The notes beneath the pieces are model-generated. The model worked only from the letters and a program-made list of their open reading frames with translations, ran no database searches and had not been told where the DNA came from. From positions 3,299,148 to 3,363,147 of the forward strand of contig SMSO01000014.1 in NCBI GenBank assembly GCA_004764695.1: 64,000 nt of DNA, written 5' to 3'. Positions 1 through 13,368 of the stretch are shown here, piece by piece (within the stretch, counting starts at the first letter, position 1; each line of letters begins with the position of its first letter). Position numbers and translations under genes: made by a program. The stretch comes from Schizochytrium sp. TIO01 (lineage: Eukaryota; Sar; Bigyra; Thraustochytrida; Thraustochytriidae).

Positions 1-3000
1 GGAGGGGGGGGTTCGATTAAAGATTTGGCAGGAATGAGGAAAAGGAGCGACAAGATAATCGGAGCTTGCTTATGAAGGGTGGACTTTGCATCGAAAAGAT
101 TTGGAGACAACACGACAAAAAGGAAGGCAACAACGAGCAGGTTAAAATCATATATACTTTCAGAGAATCAGAGAAGGGGCTCATAACAGGAAAGAGGAAG
201 GTCTTCAGCTGCAAAAACATGGGAAAACGTGTATACTTCGATCACCAGAAGCTGATGTCGCGATCTACTTCTTCTGTCTGAGTTCCCTCGGGTTTCCCCG
301 CATTCATTCGAAATGCCAACAACTTGAACCATATACGTTCTGACCGAATTGCTCAACTCCAAACCACAATCTACGTGCTATTTTAGGTCAACATGCATGT
401 AGTTTTAGGTTTGCCTGATTGCGAATTCTTTCGACCCACTTAATAAGGCGTTCATTAGGCGAAACGAAGTCGAGGTTTCGGGCTTGATCTTTTCTATTTC
501 TGTAGGTGCCAGTACTAACTGTTTGGTTTGGAGCTGGCACCCCTTCCTATAAGCAGAAGCCTGGAGAAAGGACAGTTTATCGTACCGAGTACTTACCATT
601 GTTAATCCTCTCCAATGTGCTTCGTTAGGTAAAGAACGCGTAGAAAACGGATGCACCGTTGCATAAGGGGATTTATTAACAAGTTGAAGCTACAAATGGT
701 TTATAAACTTACAGTTTGGAACTACTGCCATATGCGATAGCGCATAAGCAGACCAATTGTCACTGGTACTCCTCGCCGGGATTGTCACAATCAGACAATA
801 GGAATAGCATCACAGTTTTCTAAAATTGCTTCAGCTACACATTTGAAGAGCATATCTGTTCTGCTTAACTGCAAGCTCAACGAAAGCCGACCTCAAAGCT
901 TCCCTACCCTGATTGGGTTGAGTACCAATCCTCCTTATTCTGTCCAATATGGGATTGCTAGATAGCTAGCTAGATAGATCTTCGAGATTCACGACAAACT
1001 AGACTTCCTCTTCTTCACGATACTTAGCGAACTAGTGTATATTATATTAGTCCAAGAACTACTTTAACCTGCATAGGAGTCTGCATTAGTACTGCTTCAG
1101 AAAAAAAATAAAAAAATAAAAAATAGTAGGAAGTGCGACTTTTTCGTTCAATTTCATATTATTCTCGCTATTATTTATAATTATAATGAAGTATAGTTTA
1201 TACATAATTATTATTAATTATATAAAACATGCATTCTTCAATTTTATATTTGAGTTGGAAGTTTAAAGCAAAAACTTGCAAAACAAAAGACACATAATGA
1301 TTGAAATTCCCACAGCCCCACAGACTAAGCACACAAAATGTTTAAAAGCTTTTCAAGGAGCAGCGTGTTTTTTTTAAATGCATCATTCTTCAAATAAAAT
1401 AAAATAATATAGATAATAGGGTTTATTTGAAAGAAAATGAGTATCTTGGACGAAAAATAATCATATTTGGCGTTACCCACCTGATCTCGCTGGGGTTGAA
1501 GGCTCTGAATAAAGACTATGGCTGACAGATACCAGTGGCCGAATTCCTCAATGAAGTCATCTGGTGTCAATGAGATCATCTGCTTACCTGACTTGACTTC
1601 CCCTTGGTAGTTGCCAGTTATCTGACGAGCAAGTGAATTGTGACGCCAAGGCAGAGCAAAGCTGTAGCGGGAATATTATAGTGCTTGTGTGCATCTTTTA
1701 GGATTTGACGATGCGCATAACTTTTTGAAGGAATACTTATGATAAATCAGGAGTACACAGTATCTGCTACTACTAGACTATAGTCACTTCCTCTACTTTT
1801 TCAATGCTTGTTACCAAACTTTCAAAGGGAGAAAAGGCGCCGTCCAGACAACACTTACACTTTCAGGTACTCGAAAAGCAGAAAATGGCTGGATAAAGAT
1901 CGCAGAAACGAACCCGCAACAACCCTTCGACGCCTGTGGTTATAGTGTTTATCTTAATTTAAAAACACTTTTGCCCCTAATTATTGTTTTAATTTTATAA
2001 ATGTTTTCATTTTTAAAATAACTAATGTTAGTATTGAAAAAAAAGAACAAGTATTTTATCTTTGAATCAAAACATTAAAAAAAAAAAAAAAAAAAAAAAC
2101 ATTTTTCTTTAAGTTTCTAAAATCAGCTGTAAGAAAAATCTCAGAAGTAGAGAAGGAAGTGAAGATAAGAGAAAAGAAAGGAAACAAGAAACAGGCTGTT
2201 TTGTTCCTTCAAGTTCTTGTGAGGAAATTCAAATCATTATGTGAAAATTCACAGTCTCATGATTTTGCTATTAAGTAAATATGCGAATGCAAACTAGGCA
2301 GCGTTCTGCATTTAGATTGTATGGTAATAGAATGTTAGCGAGTCCAAAAAAGGAGTGATGAGCGCTCGATCTGGAGATAATTCCCAAAATTAAAAGTGCT
2401 GCTGCAATTGTTCAGAATACATTTTCCTATTGATGTTCATCAGCAGTTCACTAATGCGTTTTTCCGACTTACCAACTGATCCTCGGATTCTGTTCATTTG
2501 TTGTTCTTCTGGAATACAACTTGAACAACCCTGATCGCCTAAATAAAAAGGAATTTCCGCGTTTTCATGTAGACATGAAATAACGCTCACTGTCGTGCGA
2601 CTGACGAAAGTTTACAACAAGATAATAAGCTTCAAGTTAACCATTAAAAAAAGGCGAATAGCGAAAGAACTTGCATATAACTAGATACTGCTCAATACTT
2701 TTGATTTGTCATTTGCCTTATGTTGCCGAGCAAGAGTGTAACATCTCAAGAAAATGGTTGTATTCTCATTCGCCCATGTGCAGTAAGAACACGTACTGGC
2801 GCATAGATCAAACGATTCACCTGAGAAGTTTGGGATTGGAAATATAACTCACACTTCTACTAACGGTTTGAGGAGGGAAGACGTATACTTGTTTACTCCT
2901 AAAGTCATAGGTTGAACAAATCTGTGTCTCAAAAGATTTCTTGTTAATTTTAGATCCAAAAAAATCATTTATATCATGTTTGCACGACTCATGATTCAAC

Positions 3001-6000
3001 TGTTATGTTTCCGAAAGATTTACAGGAAAGCCACAAACAAAATTAGAGTATTAATTTGCAACTTGCCGAATGAAAGAACAACAGCACAAGCATCCTGCGC
3101 GTGATGTGCACCCGTTGAAGGTCTGAAAATGTGAAATTTCAGAAAGAAGGCAACTACGGGACATTGTTGCCCCAGACAACTCACTCTTGTCACAGCGCCA
3201 TGTCCCGAATATTATACTCATCAGGAATCGCGACTCTACGGGAGGTAATTCGAAAGGTCTAATGAAGAAGTGCGACCTGCACGGGCCTTCCGAAATTCGC
3301 ATGGACAAGCAACTTCTGACTTCACTTCAGCTGGAATGAAAAATTCAAAACCCCAAATCTTTCAGATTCCATTCTGCGTTAAACTTTGCATGACGAAAAC
3401 CCGACTAGGATGTTGCAAACATCTACAAACAGGCAAACCTGCTACACTACATACATTCGTCAATCGCTATCAACCGAGTGTCATAGTTCAACTTCGATAA
3501 CAAAGCAATAGTAAGTCTTTGGAATAAGTCTCTATAACTTACTGACTACATATGTTTGAGTTCCAGCAGAGCAGGTTTAATTACATGCCATACAGTTGAC
3601 AAGGCGGCCGCTTCGATCAGCACGTGCACTTTATTATCTTCCTGCGTCCTCGCCAATGAACATCGGTCACGGACACAAGAGATTATGATCATGTGAAACT
3701 TTTCGCTTTCGTTTTACTCCGAATGGCCCGGACTTGTGCTGCGGGCCCTGCTTTTTTATATTCTTTTTTTCATGTTTGTTTGCTTTTTCAAGCCCATCGT
3801 CACGAAGTTTTGCTTTGGCTTCTTTCCTAATGGAATAACAGTTGTCTAAGCACTGCTCAGGCAAGTATCTGAACTTGGGTTTCTGCCATGTCCCTGCCTT
3901 CGGCAAGAAGGTGGCGCTGAAGATACACGGACAGTCACAGCTGCTTACAATTATAATCTTTTCAATGGTTTAGTTATTGTAAGGCCTTCTTCTTCATCAA
4001 GTCAGTCATTCAGACCTCGCCGCAGCAATTCACGCTTGCCGCATTGCTAGGGTAGAGGTCATGTACGCCAAGCCAGGGAAGCCTCCTGAGGCCTGGTCAA
4101 TTGGCAAAACAGAGAAGACTTGGTCCCATCACGAGAACTTCAGTCTCGCTAGTTAAAGTACTCGTCCACTGTACAAACGACGAGCGCTGCGATGAACCAA
4201 ATTAGACTTATTGTCCACCAAACAAAGTGTGCGAAATATAATAGATAGAGAGAGAGAAGCGAAAACACGTAGGTAGAGTATAAACATGTGTAATAAGAAA
4301 AGGAGTGGTGCTCAAAGCCCAAGGCCAATCGTGATCGCCCCCTCGCGCTGGTCGATCTTCTTGCGACTAATGTTCGAGCGAGCGTCGACAAGGGTTCGTT
4401 GAATGGCATGCGACTGCGTCTCGATCATTGCGTGCGCGATAGGAGTTTATGCACGCGAGTCCAAGTGTGGCGCCAAAGACGCGCAGTAGCGTCCTTGCTC
4501 GTTCAAGTAAAGACCATCTCAAGGCTTGACGAACTTTGGCCATTTGAAAGGGAGCCATTCCATGCGGAGTTTGCGGAGCATCGATGAAATCATTTAGGAG
4601 TGAGCACTTGTGATGTTTCTGAGACGATGAAAGATTCTAAAGAAGGAACACTCCCTCGTACTTGTAGTAAAGTCAAAACCTATGACTTTAAAATATGAAA
4701 AACAATATTTTACATTAACAATCTTGTCAATGTTGGAAACTGTAACAGTGGGGATCTATAAAAATGCATTTTAAAAATAGCATATTAAATTGGAACATTT
4801 AAAATCACCTTTGATTATTTACCATTTTGGAAACAGGTGAAATCGTATGGAATAATATATTAGTGTAATTGTGAATATGAAAAGGGAGCGAAGACTTGAA
4901 ATTAGAACACTGTATAGACATCTTTATTTGAATGAAAAAAAAACTAGCTTTTTTATTTTTTTTTTGCTTTTTTAATGTATTATCATTTTCGATATTTTAA
5001 TTATACATTTATTTATTACATAGAAAGATTTATATTTATATTTTGGGTCTTGTTATTAACAATATATATTGTCTGTCTCTTTCTTGCTACAGGAGCTCAA
5101 AAAGTAAAATAGCTATAGTCACCAATATGCAGTGGCTGAGCCAAAGTAGGAGTGAGTTAACGTAGTAACAACATAACCCTGCCATTTAAAATCGTTATCT
5201 AAATGATCGTTCATTAATAATGTAGACAGATGTATTACTCAAAATATTATTGCTCAATCGTTTACCGAGGTACAGAATGTTGTAAGTTTAATCATAGCTT
5301 CTGAAGCAGTTGAAAGTTCAGTTCTGGATTAAATTGCAAGTCTTGGATACTTATAAGAGCAAAAGAGGAACTTTCTTCTTAGAGACTACTTGGTAGTTGC
5401 TTTTCATTTGGAGATTTATTTTTCAATCAATATATTTGGAATATTTGAGATATTTGAAATGATTTGTATTTCCTAGTTCAAAATAAAGCGCACATGTCTG
5501 CCGCTGCGAAGAAGACTATCTCTGCCTGACAATGTTTATTTGTGCTCAATGAAACACCTATTTCCAAAGAAGAAAACAACGTTCAATATCGAAGAAATTC
5601 GTGCTACGTGTCTCAGCTTTCCCAAACTCTAGAGCAAACTTACAAAATTAAAACCAAATGCCTGAGTGAGCGAGCGGTCTGTGACCTCTTTCTTTCTTCA
5701 AAATATCTGTCTCTATCCTCGACGAATTGTCAACGTCATCTATTCATGAGGCGCATCATTTTGTCGTTTGGACTTCAAGTAGCTTCTTATATATAGAATC
5801 GCCAACACTAATAACAACTACAACACAGAGTGAAGTAAGTTAAATAAAATTGATCCCCTCAAATCATTCTTTTGTATCGCTTAGGTTTCCATCTGAGGGG
5901 CTTATTTACAGCCCTTTGCAGCGTATCGAACTGTGCCATCTCTGGTAAAAGCTAATAGTTACAAAGCGAGCTTCGAAAGGAGTTGGGGCTTTCATTGTAC

Positions 6001-6110
6001 GCGAGGTAAGCCACTTTTGTTAGCTTCCCAAAGAGGCGGTCGACACTCGCTTTCTTTCTCGTTTCCTTCCGTCTCAGACCGTTGAAAGCTTTTTCCGAAT
6101 TGCTCTGGAT
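1..6110. other. Gene-free stretch with AT islands
   Basis: No recognisable coding, tRNA or rRNA sequence. Short open frames here (under 90 codons) resemble nothing I know. AT-rich islands lie at about 1100-1260, 1960-2110 and 4680-5060, with a 23-base A run at 2077-2099. Microsatellites are nearly absent compared with the next 37 kb. Confidence 0.5.
2077..2099. repeat. Homopolymer A run (23 bases)
   Basis: Uninterrupted A run inside an AT-rich island. It could be a retroposed poly(A) tail, but no associated target duplication or RNA-derived sequence is evident. Confidence 0.9.
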
Positions 6111-6195
6111 AAGTAAGCAAGTAAGCAAGTAAGCAAGTAAGCAAGCAAGTAAGTAAGTACGTAAGTAGGTAGGTAGGTAGGTAGGAAGGTAAGTA
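6111..6195. repeat. (AAGT/AAGC/AGGT)n tetranucleotide array
   Basis: Period-4 array whose unit changes along its length from AAGC/AAGT to AAGT and then AGGT, showing spread of variant units. Confidence 0.95.
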
Positions 6196-6357
6196 GTGGT
6201 GAGGTAGCAAAAGGAGAACAAATCAGCAGCGCCAAAGGCTTTCTGAAAGGACTAATCTTCATGAATGTGTAGATAGCCGCAAGTCCGCTTTGGCGAGTCG
6301 ACGAGATAGCAGCAGTTGTTGTTCATGCGCGATTATGTGCGTTTGTGTCGGTGGGAA

Positions 6358-6388
6358 GTGAATGAATGAATGAATGAATGAGTGAATG
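6358..6388. repeat. (AATG)n microsatellite
   Basis: About seven AATG units with one AGTG variant. Confidence 0.9.
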
Positions 6389-6594
6389 CCCAATCGGCAG
6401 TTTGGCACAGAGACTCGTGCACCCTACTCGTTTCAATGTGTGAATCCATGTTTTTCACTCATGCTCAGCAGTTTTCCAGGACGTGATGCGCGAGCAAGAG
6501 GGAACCTACTCGGATTCGAGCATCGGCAAGGCCGAAGAGTTGGCGATGGCAGCACAAAGGCCCGCGGGAAAGCTCACTTGTGCAGGGCGAGGCG

Positions 6595-6596
<2 letters not shown>

Positions 6597-6632
<36 letters not shown>
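6597..6632. repeat. (GCTT)9 microsatellite
   Basis: Nine perfect GCTT units. The Leu-Ala-Cys-rich frames read through it are repeat artefacts, not proteins. Confidence 0.97.
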
Positions 6633-7540
6633 TGGAGACCATGGCGACTGATGATATTTTGGTTAGGGCTTTTGGCGTACTTGCTCTACGTTTTATGGAA
6701 AGGTTTACCTAAGAAAGGCCCGCGCAACAGTGCGCAAGTTGGTATTCTTAGCAAGGCATGCAGTTTAATAACTGTCGAATCTCGTCAGGAGCTGCGTTCA
6801 CGAATCTAGACGTAGGTTGGTTGCCGGCGGATTATCCTCCATGTGAGAAATTCCAGCATTTCTGATTTTTTAAAGTTGGACAAAGTATCAATTAATTGAA
6901 AGGAGCGACCAGTAGGTACTACGCTTTGGAAACACTCGCTAGTTACAGGTGGGAACCAAGGTACTGCGCTACTTGAAAATGGTCAACCTTGTCTCTGAAA
7001 GGGGCCGCGAAAGAAGAAAGCTGCGCCTGGGAGCGTTGTTTTTAATCACATTCGGGGCGTTCTTCGTTTCCACGGGCTCGCCACCAAACCAAAAGCCTGG
7101 CTCGACGCGGAGCTAAACGCTGCAGATAAGCAATAGCTACAAATTTGCCGCTCATTTTCATTTTACAAAAAGACCACCTAACTTTGCCATAATCCAGCCA
7201 GCACAACCTCGACACGATACGACGCGACGCGAACAACCACCATCAATTTCTAATACATGTTGCAAGACCCCTCCAAGTGAAGCAACACGCGCTCATGTAT
7301 CCAGCAGCAGAAGGGACCACACTCGAGATCATAGCCATAGCTAGCTATGCACACATCTGTCTGCTCAGAAGGCCCCTTTCTAGCGGCCCAGTGTGAATAA
7401 GTGAGGAGGTGAAAGAGAACCTACCTAGAAACCCGCAGAGTCGGATAATCAGTGGTTCTAAAAGCGCCACCATGCACTGATCGAAACATTGAAACGGAGC
7501 CAGCGAGTCCGCAAGCAAGAAAGGAGTCTGGCGAAAGCAA
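6633..7540. other. Non-coding spacer
   Basis: No gene or repeat recognised between the GCTT array and the heptanucleotide array. Composition is mixed. Confidence 0.4.
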
Positions 7541-7674
7541 GCAATAAGCAATAAGCAATAAGCAATAAGCAATAAGCAATAAGCAATAAGCAATAAGCAA
7601 TAAGCAATACAATAAGCAATAAGCAATAAGCAATACAATAAGCAATAAGCAATAAGCAATAAGCAATAAGCAAG
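7541..7674. repeat. (GCAATAA)n heptanucleotide array
   Basis: About 134 bp of a 7-bp unit GCAATAA, twice interrupted by a shortened GCAATAC junction. All three minus-strand frames stay open through it, giving false proteins rich in LLIAYC. Confidence 0.95.
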
Positions 7675-8160
7675 CTCAAGCGCTGTCTTCAATCGAGCCA
7701 TGCCATGCCATCATGCCATGCCTGGCTCGGTCACCGGCGCATAGGCTGCAGAGAGACAGGCAGGCAGGCAGCAGCCGGACGCAGCCCAGGGAACTGGGAC
7801 GAAATGAATTGCGCAGCAAGAGCGGAGGCTTTTCCGTCTTGAATTTTCATTCATTTTAAAGCACCGAGAGATTTCTTATACCCTAGCCGCTCACTCTCTC
7901 TAGCTAGCTAGATCGCAAAGGTCGAGATCCGTGGTAGTCGTAGCTAGATTCTTCTTTGAAAGTCGAGACGCAAGTTGAGACCTGCGGAGCATAGTTATTC
8001 TTTCGAAGGTACCTACAGCAAACAACAAAGGCAAGCGAGCAAGCTCTAGAGACACTTCGTTCTCAATATTACGTTCTCTAGAATCTCGCACGCGAAAGAA
8101 CGCGAAGAGATCAAGAGAACAGGGAGCTAGTTGAGTAAGTTGAATAAAATAGATTAGCAC

Positions 8161-8190
8161 AGAACAGAACAGAACAGAACAGAACAGAAC
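8161..8190. repeat. (AGAAC)6 pentanucleotide
   Basis: Six perfect AGAAC units. Confidence 0.95.
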
Positions 8191-9080
8191 AACACAAAAC
8201 CACTGTCACGAGTGATGCATGTCATAAGATGACACAGATTTACGCGGCAAACAAGGCGACGCGATGTTGCCATTGATTCGATGGCCTCGCTGCATTCCAA
8301 GAACCACGAAGCCGGTCCCCACGAGGTCTCGTTTCGTGCTTTGCTCTCTGCGATATGTGTCACCATCTGTAAAGTCAGCAGCGGCAGAAAACAAGGTTCA
8401 GGACCTTGGAGCGGCAGATTTGGTCCGTCCACTCTTCAAATCATGCAAAAAGCAAACTTCGCGAGCGAGGGAACGAGCTGCAGTGCTGGCTAGCTTAGCA
8501 AAGCTGCCCAAAGGTGCCCAGACCTTCCTGCATGCAGCCAGAGGTCAGACGCCCTTTCCTCCGTTCAGACATACCGGAACCAGGCCGGCTTTGCGCGATT
8601 TCCTGCGCCGCTTTCCTCTGCTTTCATCGCCCTTTCTCAGTTTTATTTTTTAGATATGTTCTCTTTCTTTTTTTTTTCTTTTCTTTTTTTAAATTAAATA
8701 AAACTTGAAGTATTTTATGATATTATCGAATCAGAAAACTGTTTGCTTCAACACAACTAACTAACTGCTCAGATGGAGGATTCGTGAGAAGGGGAACATC
8801 AGTATAATTAATATATATTACAATCTAAACCACGACATTCTAAACCGACGACACGGCGCGCGTGGGAACTCGTCGCGGACTTGAAACGCGCAACGGGGCC
8901 AACACAACAAGCAAGCGCCATCGCCATGACTCAGTCAGTTAGTCAGTCACCAGTCAGTCTGTCACCAGTCAGTCTCTGCTCCAATCACTCGTTTCTTGCT
9001 CCAATGGACCTGCACACCTATCATCGCTTCCGGCAATTCTTCGACTGATTATTTGCTTGCTTGCTGCTCCATCGATTGAC
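8191..9080. other. Non-coding spacer with AT island
   Basis: Holds a T-rich then A-rich island at 8655-8710, a small CAGT-rich cluster at 8932-8978 and a CpG-rich patch near 8850-8900. No gene recognised. Confidence 0.4.
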
Positions 9081-9180
9081 TCATTCATTCATCTATTCAT
9101 TCATTCATTCATTCATTCATTCATTCATTCATTCATTCATTCATTCATTCATTCATTCATTCATTCATTCATTCATTCAT
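9081..9180. repeat. (ATTC)n microsatellite, about 100 bp
   Basis: About 25 ATTC units, one interrupted near the start (ATCTATTC). SFIH-type open frames here are artefacts. Confidence 0.97.
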
Positions 9181-9714
9181 TGCTTTCATGGATCCTTCGC
9201 CCTTTTGAATAACTCCAGGACTCCATTTCCTTCTCTTTGTCGCACCGACTCGACTGCTAACTTCCACGAGTACTCCCAGCGAGGCAAATCAAATTAATGC
9301 CCACGATGGCCCCATTCTGTCCCCTCCAGATCGCGCCAGTGGTGATCAGGGCGGGGCGTCCCCTCCCCCTCGTTGACTGAGGCGGTACCTCCCTATGCAC
9401 CCGCTAGTTGGTCTTATGGAGTTTGGTTTCTATTTAATTCTCTTCTCTTTTTGTTTTTTGTTTTTAAACTTTAGTTCATGGGTAAAAAGGGGGGAAAAGA
9501 GGAAAAAGCTGATAAACGAACTTATAGAAAACTAACTGTTTTCCGCACGAGACAAACTTCGCTTGTTCTCTTTCTTTCTGGTGGATGCGACGAATCCGAT
9601 GATCCCAATTCTTCAACTTTGAAGCCTGGATTTTTGCTGGGCGGTGGACAAGACCCGGCCGGCCCCAGGAAGGAGAGCGAGTCATGGGCAGGTGGCGCCA
9701 TCTTATTGCGCGTG

Positions 9715-9770
9715 TAAGCAAGCAAGCAAGCAAGCGAGCAAGCAAGCAAGCAAGTAAATAAAGAAGTAAG
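9715..9770. repeat. (AAGC)n array with degenerate tail
   Basis: About ten AAGC units with one GAGC variant, grading into AAGT/AAAT units. Confidence 0.95.
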
Positions 9771-9840
9771 CGAGTCTGCGGCTTGGAAACAAAGATGGCT
9801 TCCACGTACGGGATGATGCATGCCTCCTTTCTTGCTCTTC

Positions 9841-9887
9841 GATGGATGGATGGATTGATGGATTGATTGATTGATTGATTGATTGAT
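9841..9887. repeat. (GATG) to (GATT) compound array
   Basis: GATG units pass into GATT units without loss of phase, a transition of the repeat unit within one array. Confidence 0.95.
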
Positions 9888-10085
9888 CGTGACCTGACTG
9901 ACCTGGCCCGAGCAGGCCTCTGGAGAAGAATGAAAGACCAAGGCGCTTGCAAGGGCACGCAAGCTTGTTGCTTGCTTCTCTTGCTCTTTGCGTTAGCTCC
10001 TGCGTGCGAGCGAGCGTGCGTTGGTAGGGCAGAGTGGAGATTAGATCTTGCGCTCATGAGCCGATCACTAATCGTAGAGAGCAAA

Positions 10086-10122
<37 letters not shown>
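10086..10122. repeat. (AAGC)9 microsatellite
   Basis: Nine near-perfect units, on the opposite strand sense to the GCTT loci. Confidence 0.95.
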
Positions 10123-10124
<2 letters not shown>

Positions 10125-10220
10125 TCGGTGGCTTGGCATTGGCCGTGTGATCTTTCGATTCACTTCGTTGGCAAAGGCCTCGAGGTGATTGATTGGCTTG
10201 TGCGTGAGTACAGACAGAGC

Positions 10221-10223
<3 letters not shown>

Positions 10224-10255
<32 letters not shown>
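10224..10255. repeat. (GGCT)8 microsatellite
   Basis: About eight GGCT units, one base different from the GCTT family. Confidence 0.95.
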
Positions 10256-11466
10256 TTCTTCCTTTGTTGAACCGGGTTTGAGTTGCTTCGCAGATCTGCT
10301 GCGAGAAAAGGGCCCAACTTCATCTCGCACTCGTATCACTGACTAAGGGTATAATGAGTATCTGTCTCATTTCAAGGAGGAGATAGTTTATGCGGTTGGA
10401 CTTGGTAGTAGTCGGTAAAGGCAAAAGGGGCGACATGGTCAGTTGTTGAAGAGCGAGCTCTTCATTTTGTTCATCTTCTTTCCTTGCGTACTTTTGGAGG
10501 ACTCGAGCGCGCGTTGCTCTGGAGCGCAGACATCAATCTTCCCGCCCGCGTCCAGCTAGAGGGTCGCCGGGAGTGCTGGTGGTGCATGGTTTTTTTTGAG
10601 TGGGAGCTGACTGCAACCTCGTCGTAATTTGCGCAACAGTCGAAACTTGGTTTTCTTTCCTCCTTCCTCCTGCTGTAGGCTCTTCAAAGCAGGAAAAGTA
10701 ATTTTCGTTCCAGCTTCTTCATGGCAGATCGAGATTGTCGTACTAGATTTCTAATTTAGCCCGCTACCACTTCATAGAAAATTAATTTTTTGAATTTTAG
10801 TCTAAAATTAACTAAACTGCTAATACATTCTTTTTTTCTTTTTTTCCTTTTTCGAAATTAAATTATTTGTAAATAAATATTCCTACGAAGATAAACATAT
10901 GGGAAAGTAAAGAAGCATAACGACGTTTACTTTCTTAAATGAAAGAAACAAAGAAAGAAACAAAGAAAAAGACGAAAAGCGAAGAGGGCATATGATACTC
11001 ATATGACCATGGCCGCCCATCCGACCCTCTTTGTGCACTTGCATAGTAGTACGCACGAAAGGCTTGCTTCGACAAAGCCTGAAACACCTCGACTCACCCA
11101 TTTCTAGGGCTCTCGCGAAGTCTAGCGAATGAGAATAGATCTGCTCTTCACTTCTAGGGCACCGTTAGCGTTTGCAGGTGAAATTTCGAGTAATCTCGTG
11201 CGAAGAGCTACTGGAAATCTATCAGGTCGTACAGGAGACACCTTGAATTCCAGCAGTTGTGTGTAATAATAACAGCATGTCTAGCTAGAATAATTACAGT
11301 GCCCTGGTTCGAACAAACAGAACTGGTTGTTCTGCCGCTGCCGACATGGGTCCAATGCATTGGTCGGCTAACGTTTCAGGGAACGTAGATTAACGCGCAC
11401 TAAGTTTTTGGAATGGGCCGAACCAAATATAGCAGTCGCTAGAATAGTCCTTATATGGTATATACA
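10256..11466. other. Non-coding spacer
   Basis: Contains an AT island at 10775-10900 and a short GAAA/CAAA purine run at 10940-10975. No gene recognised. Confidence 0.4.
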
Positions 11467-11491
11467 TATTTATTTATTTATTTATTTATTT
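11467..11491. repeat. (TATT)6 microsatellite
   Basis: Six TATT units in a local AT-rich setting. Confidence 0.9.
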
Positions 11492-11879
11492 TCGATTTGA
11501 AAACAACAACAAATAGAATCATTCAAATCATTATTCCACATGAACACTAAAGTGGATGTCATTCGTGTCTCATCAGTCCTTCCCAAGCCAATTTTCTCAG
11601 GCCCAAAGGCTCTAAATAAGAACACTACAGATGCCCCGCCCCGGCCTGCACAAGAGACGAGGACCATCGATGAGTGGCTGCATCTTCGAAAAAGATTCTG
11701 ATCAAGTAGGATTTAGAAACAAAAATCATCCATCGCACGCCGTTTTAACACCATGCTTAGATTTGAGTTGTTCGTTTCTCACTTGGAATCGCAAACGCGA
11801 GCTCGAGGCAGGCGTAGTCAACAGGCAGGATATGACTGACCGACTTTCTCGTAAGCAGGTCTGCGACCCCCACCCACCA

Positions 11880-11997
11880 GTCCATCCATCCATCCATTCC
11901 ATCCATCCATCCATCCATCCAGCCCATCCAGCCATCTTTCTTCATCCATCTATTCATCCATCCATCCACCCATCAATCTATCCATCATCAATCCATG
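11880..11997. repeat. (CATC)n imperfect array
   Basis: About 118 bp of ATCC/CATC units with several interruptions and phase breaks, so older than the perfect arrays. The 173-codon open frame covering it has no other support. Confidence 0.92.
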
Positions 11998-13341
11998 GCT
12001 GTCATCTACTGCGTTCCGGCTACCAGAAAGGACCGCTCGCTACCTTCAAGCTCGAGCAAGTTGTGAGACCTTGCAAGAAAGGGCGCACGCCAAGCGGGGC
12101 GGAAGCATGGTTTGCCAATTTTGCAGCAGCAGTTGCTGTAAACGTAAACTAAATTATGCACAAGCTGGCAGGCTGACTTGAACCACTCCGCACCTGAGTT
12201 GCCGAGTTTGTTAGCTGGTCGTGATCTGGTTGCGCCTGTATAGAGCGATGGGTGCAAACAGCGCAATTTTGGCGTGGCAAAACCGACCGTTTGTTATCTT
12301 TTGCTTTGTTTGCCTTGGCTCTGAGACTTGGCTCGATCTTTATTTATGTCTTCTGCTGGAATCTGCCTTCAGATGCTAGTTTTCGTAGAATGATTAACAC
12401 AGGTTGGCGTAGTTCAGCAGTCTTGGTCAAGAGAGGCTGGAAACTGACTCACCTACGAGGCCCTCGCTCACTCAGACATGCTTTGTTCGAGTTCATTTTT
12501 GTGGTTCTGGCGCCTGAGTTGAGTGTGGTGCCCTAAAGATATGTGTATGAATTAGCCAGTTCATGCGGTCTCATGGATGATGAATTAGGTACCTACTGTA
12601 CTTTTACATTAAAATTTTCAAAATAAATGAAAATGACAACTATTCCTTCCCTTTCCCCTTTTTATGGTGAAAAGAAATTTAAAAAAATATATTTTTGTAC
12701 TTTTAAAAAAATTAAATAGGTACAACTATTTTTTTATTATTAATTAGAATGAAAAAAACGAGGGAAAGGATAGATTACCAGCAGTGAATGAATGCTTATG
12801 TCATGATCTTGATGTCTTCTGACAGACAGAGATGTAATTAAAACAGTGTTGATCAATCGTAGGAGAGGCCAGACACGAGAAACTGCAAGAAGAACACAGC
12901 ACGCATGTTTGTTTTCACTTCCCTAATGATTAGGGAGATAAAAACTCGCTACAGGTGCAGAAAGCTTGCTTGTTTTAAACACCTCAGCCTAACGAAACCG
13001 ATTTTTCAAGGTTCAGGCACATCAGAGTGCCAGCCAAGTACTCCAATTCTTGAAACTGCGCTTCGTTGCTCTATGGGCTGATCGCAAAGTTCAAGTCCAT
13101 TTAAAAGCAGACAAGAAGACTTGGCAAAGAAAGAGATAGAAACTGTTTTCTCAGAGAGAAGGCAATCGGACTCTTCTGAGACGAGAGCGTAATGAAATAG
13201 TCCTACTTTTCAAGAAAACTCATTTTGAGTTCTTCAGCAAAGTGCTCAGAGCTTAAATAGTCTTGAACGGTGCAAATTGTCCAAGTCCCGAAATGTTATT
13301 GGTTGAGATATTCACTGTTGCAAAGGCGAACCAATCTTCAG

Positions 13342-13368
13342 AAGCATTGCTTCTGCTAAGCAATGCTT
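13342..13368. repeat. Perfect 11-bp stem hairpin
   Basis: AAGCATTGCTT and its reverse complement AAGCAATGCTT are separated by the 5-base loop CTGCT. A stable small hairpin in DNA or RNA; function unknown. Confidence 0.85.

Noticed and set aside
2077-2099. A run considered as the tail of a retroposed gene or SINE
   Set aside because: No RNA-derived sequence, promoter boxes or target duplication could be seen around it.
7345-7701. 118-codon minus-strand frame with leucine-rich hydrophobic repeats
   Set aside because: Produced by the heptanucleotide array, which is open in all three minus frames; looks like membrane segments but is an artefact.
9476-10120. A 214-codon minus-strand open frame (largest outside the transposon and ARM gene)
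   Set aside because: It is open mainly because three period-4 arrays cross it in frame; the parts between them show no known motif, and a second frame is open over the same repeats.
11631-12152. 173-codon plus-strand frame
   Set aside because: Its middle is the CATC array and the flanks resemble no protein; an overlapping minus-strand frame is equally open.
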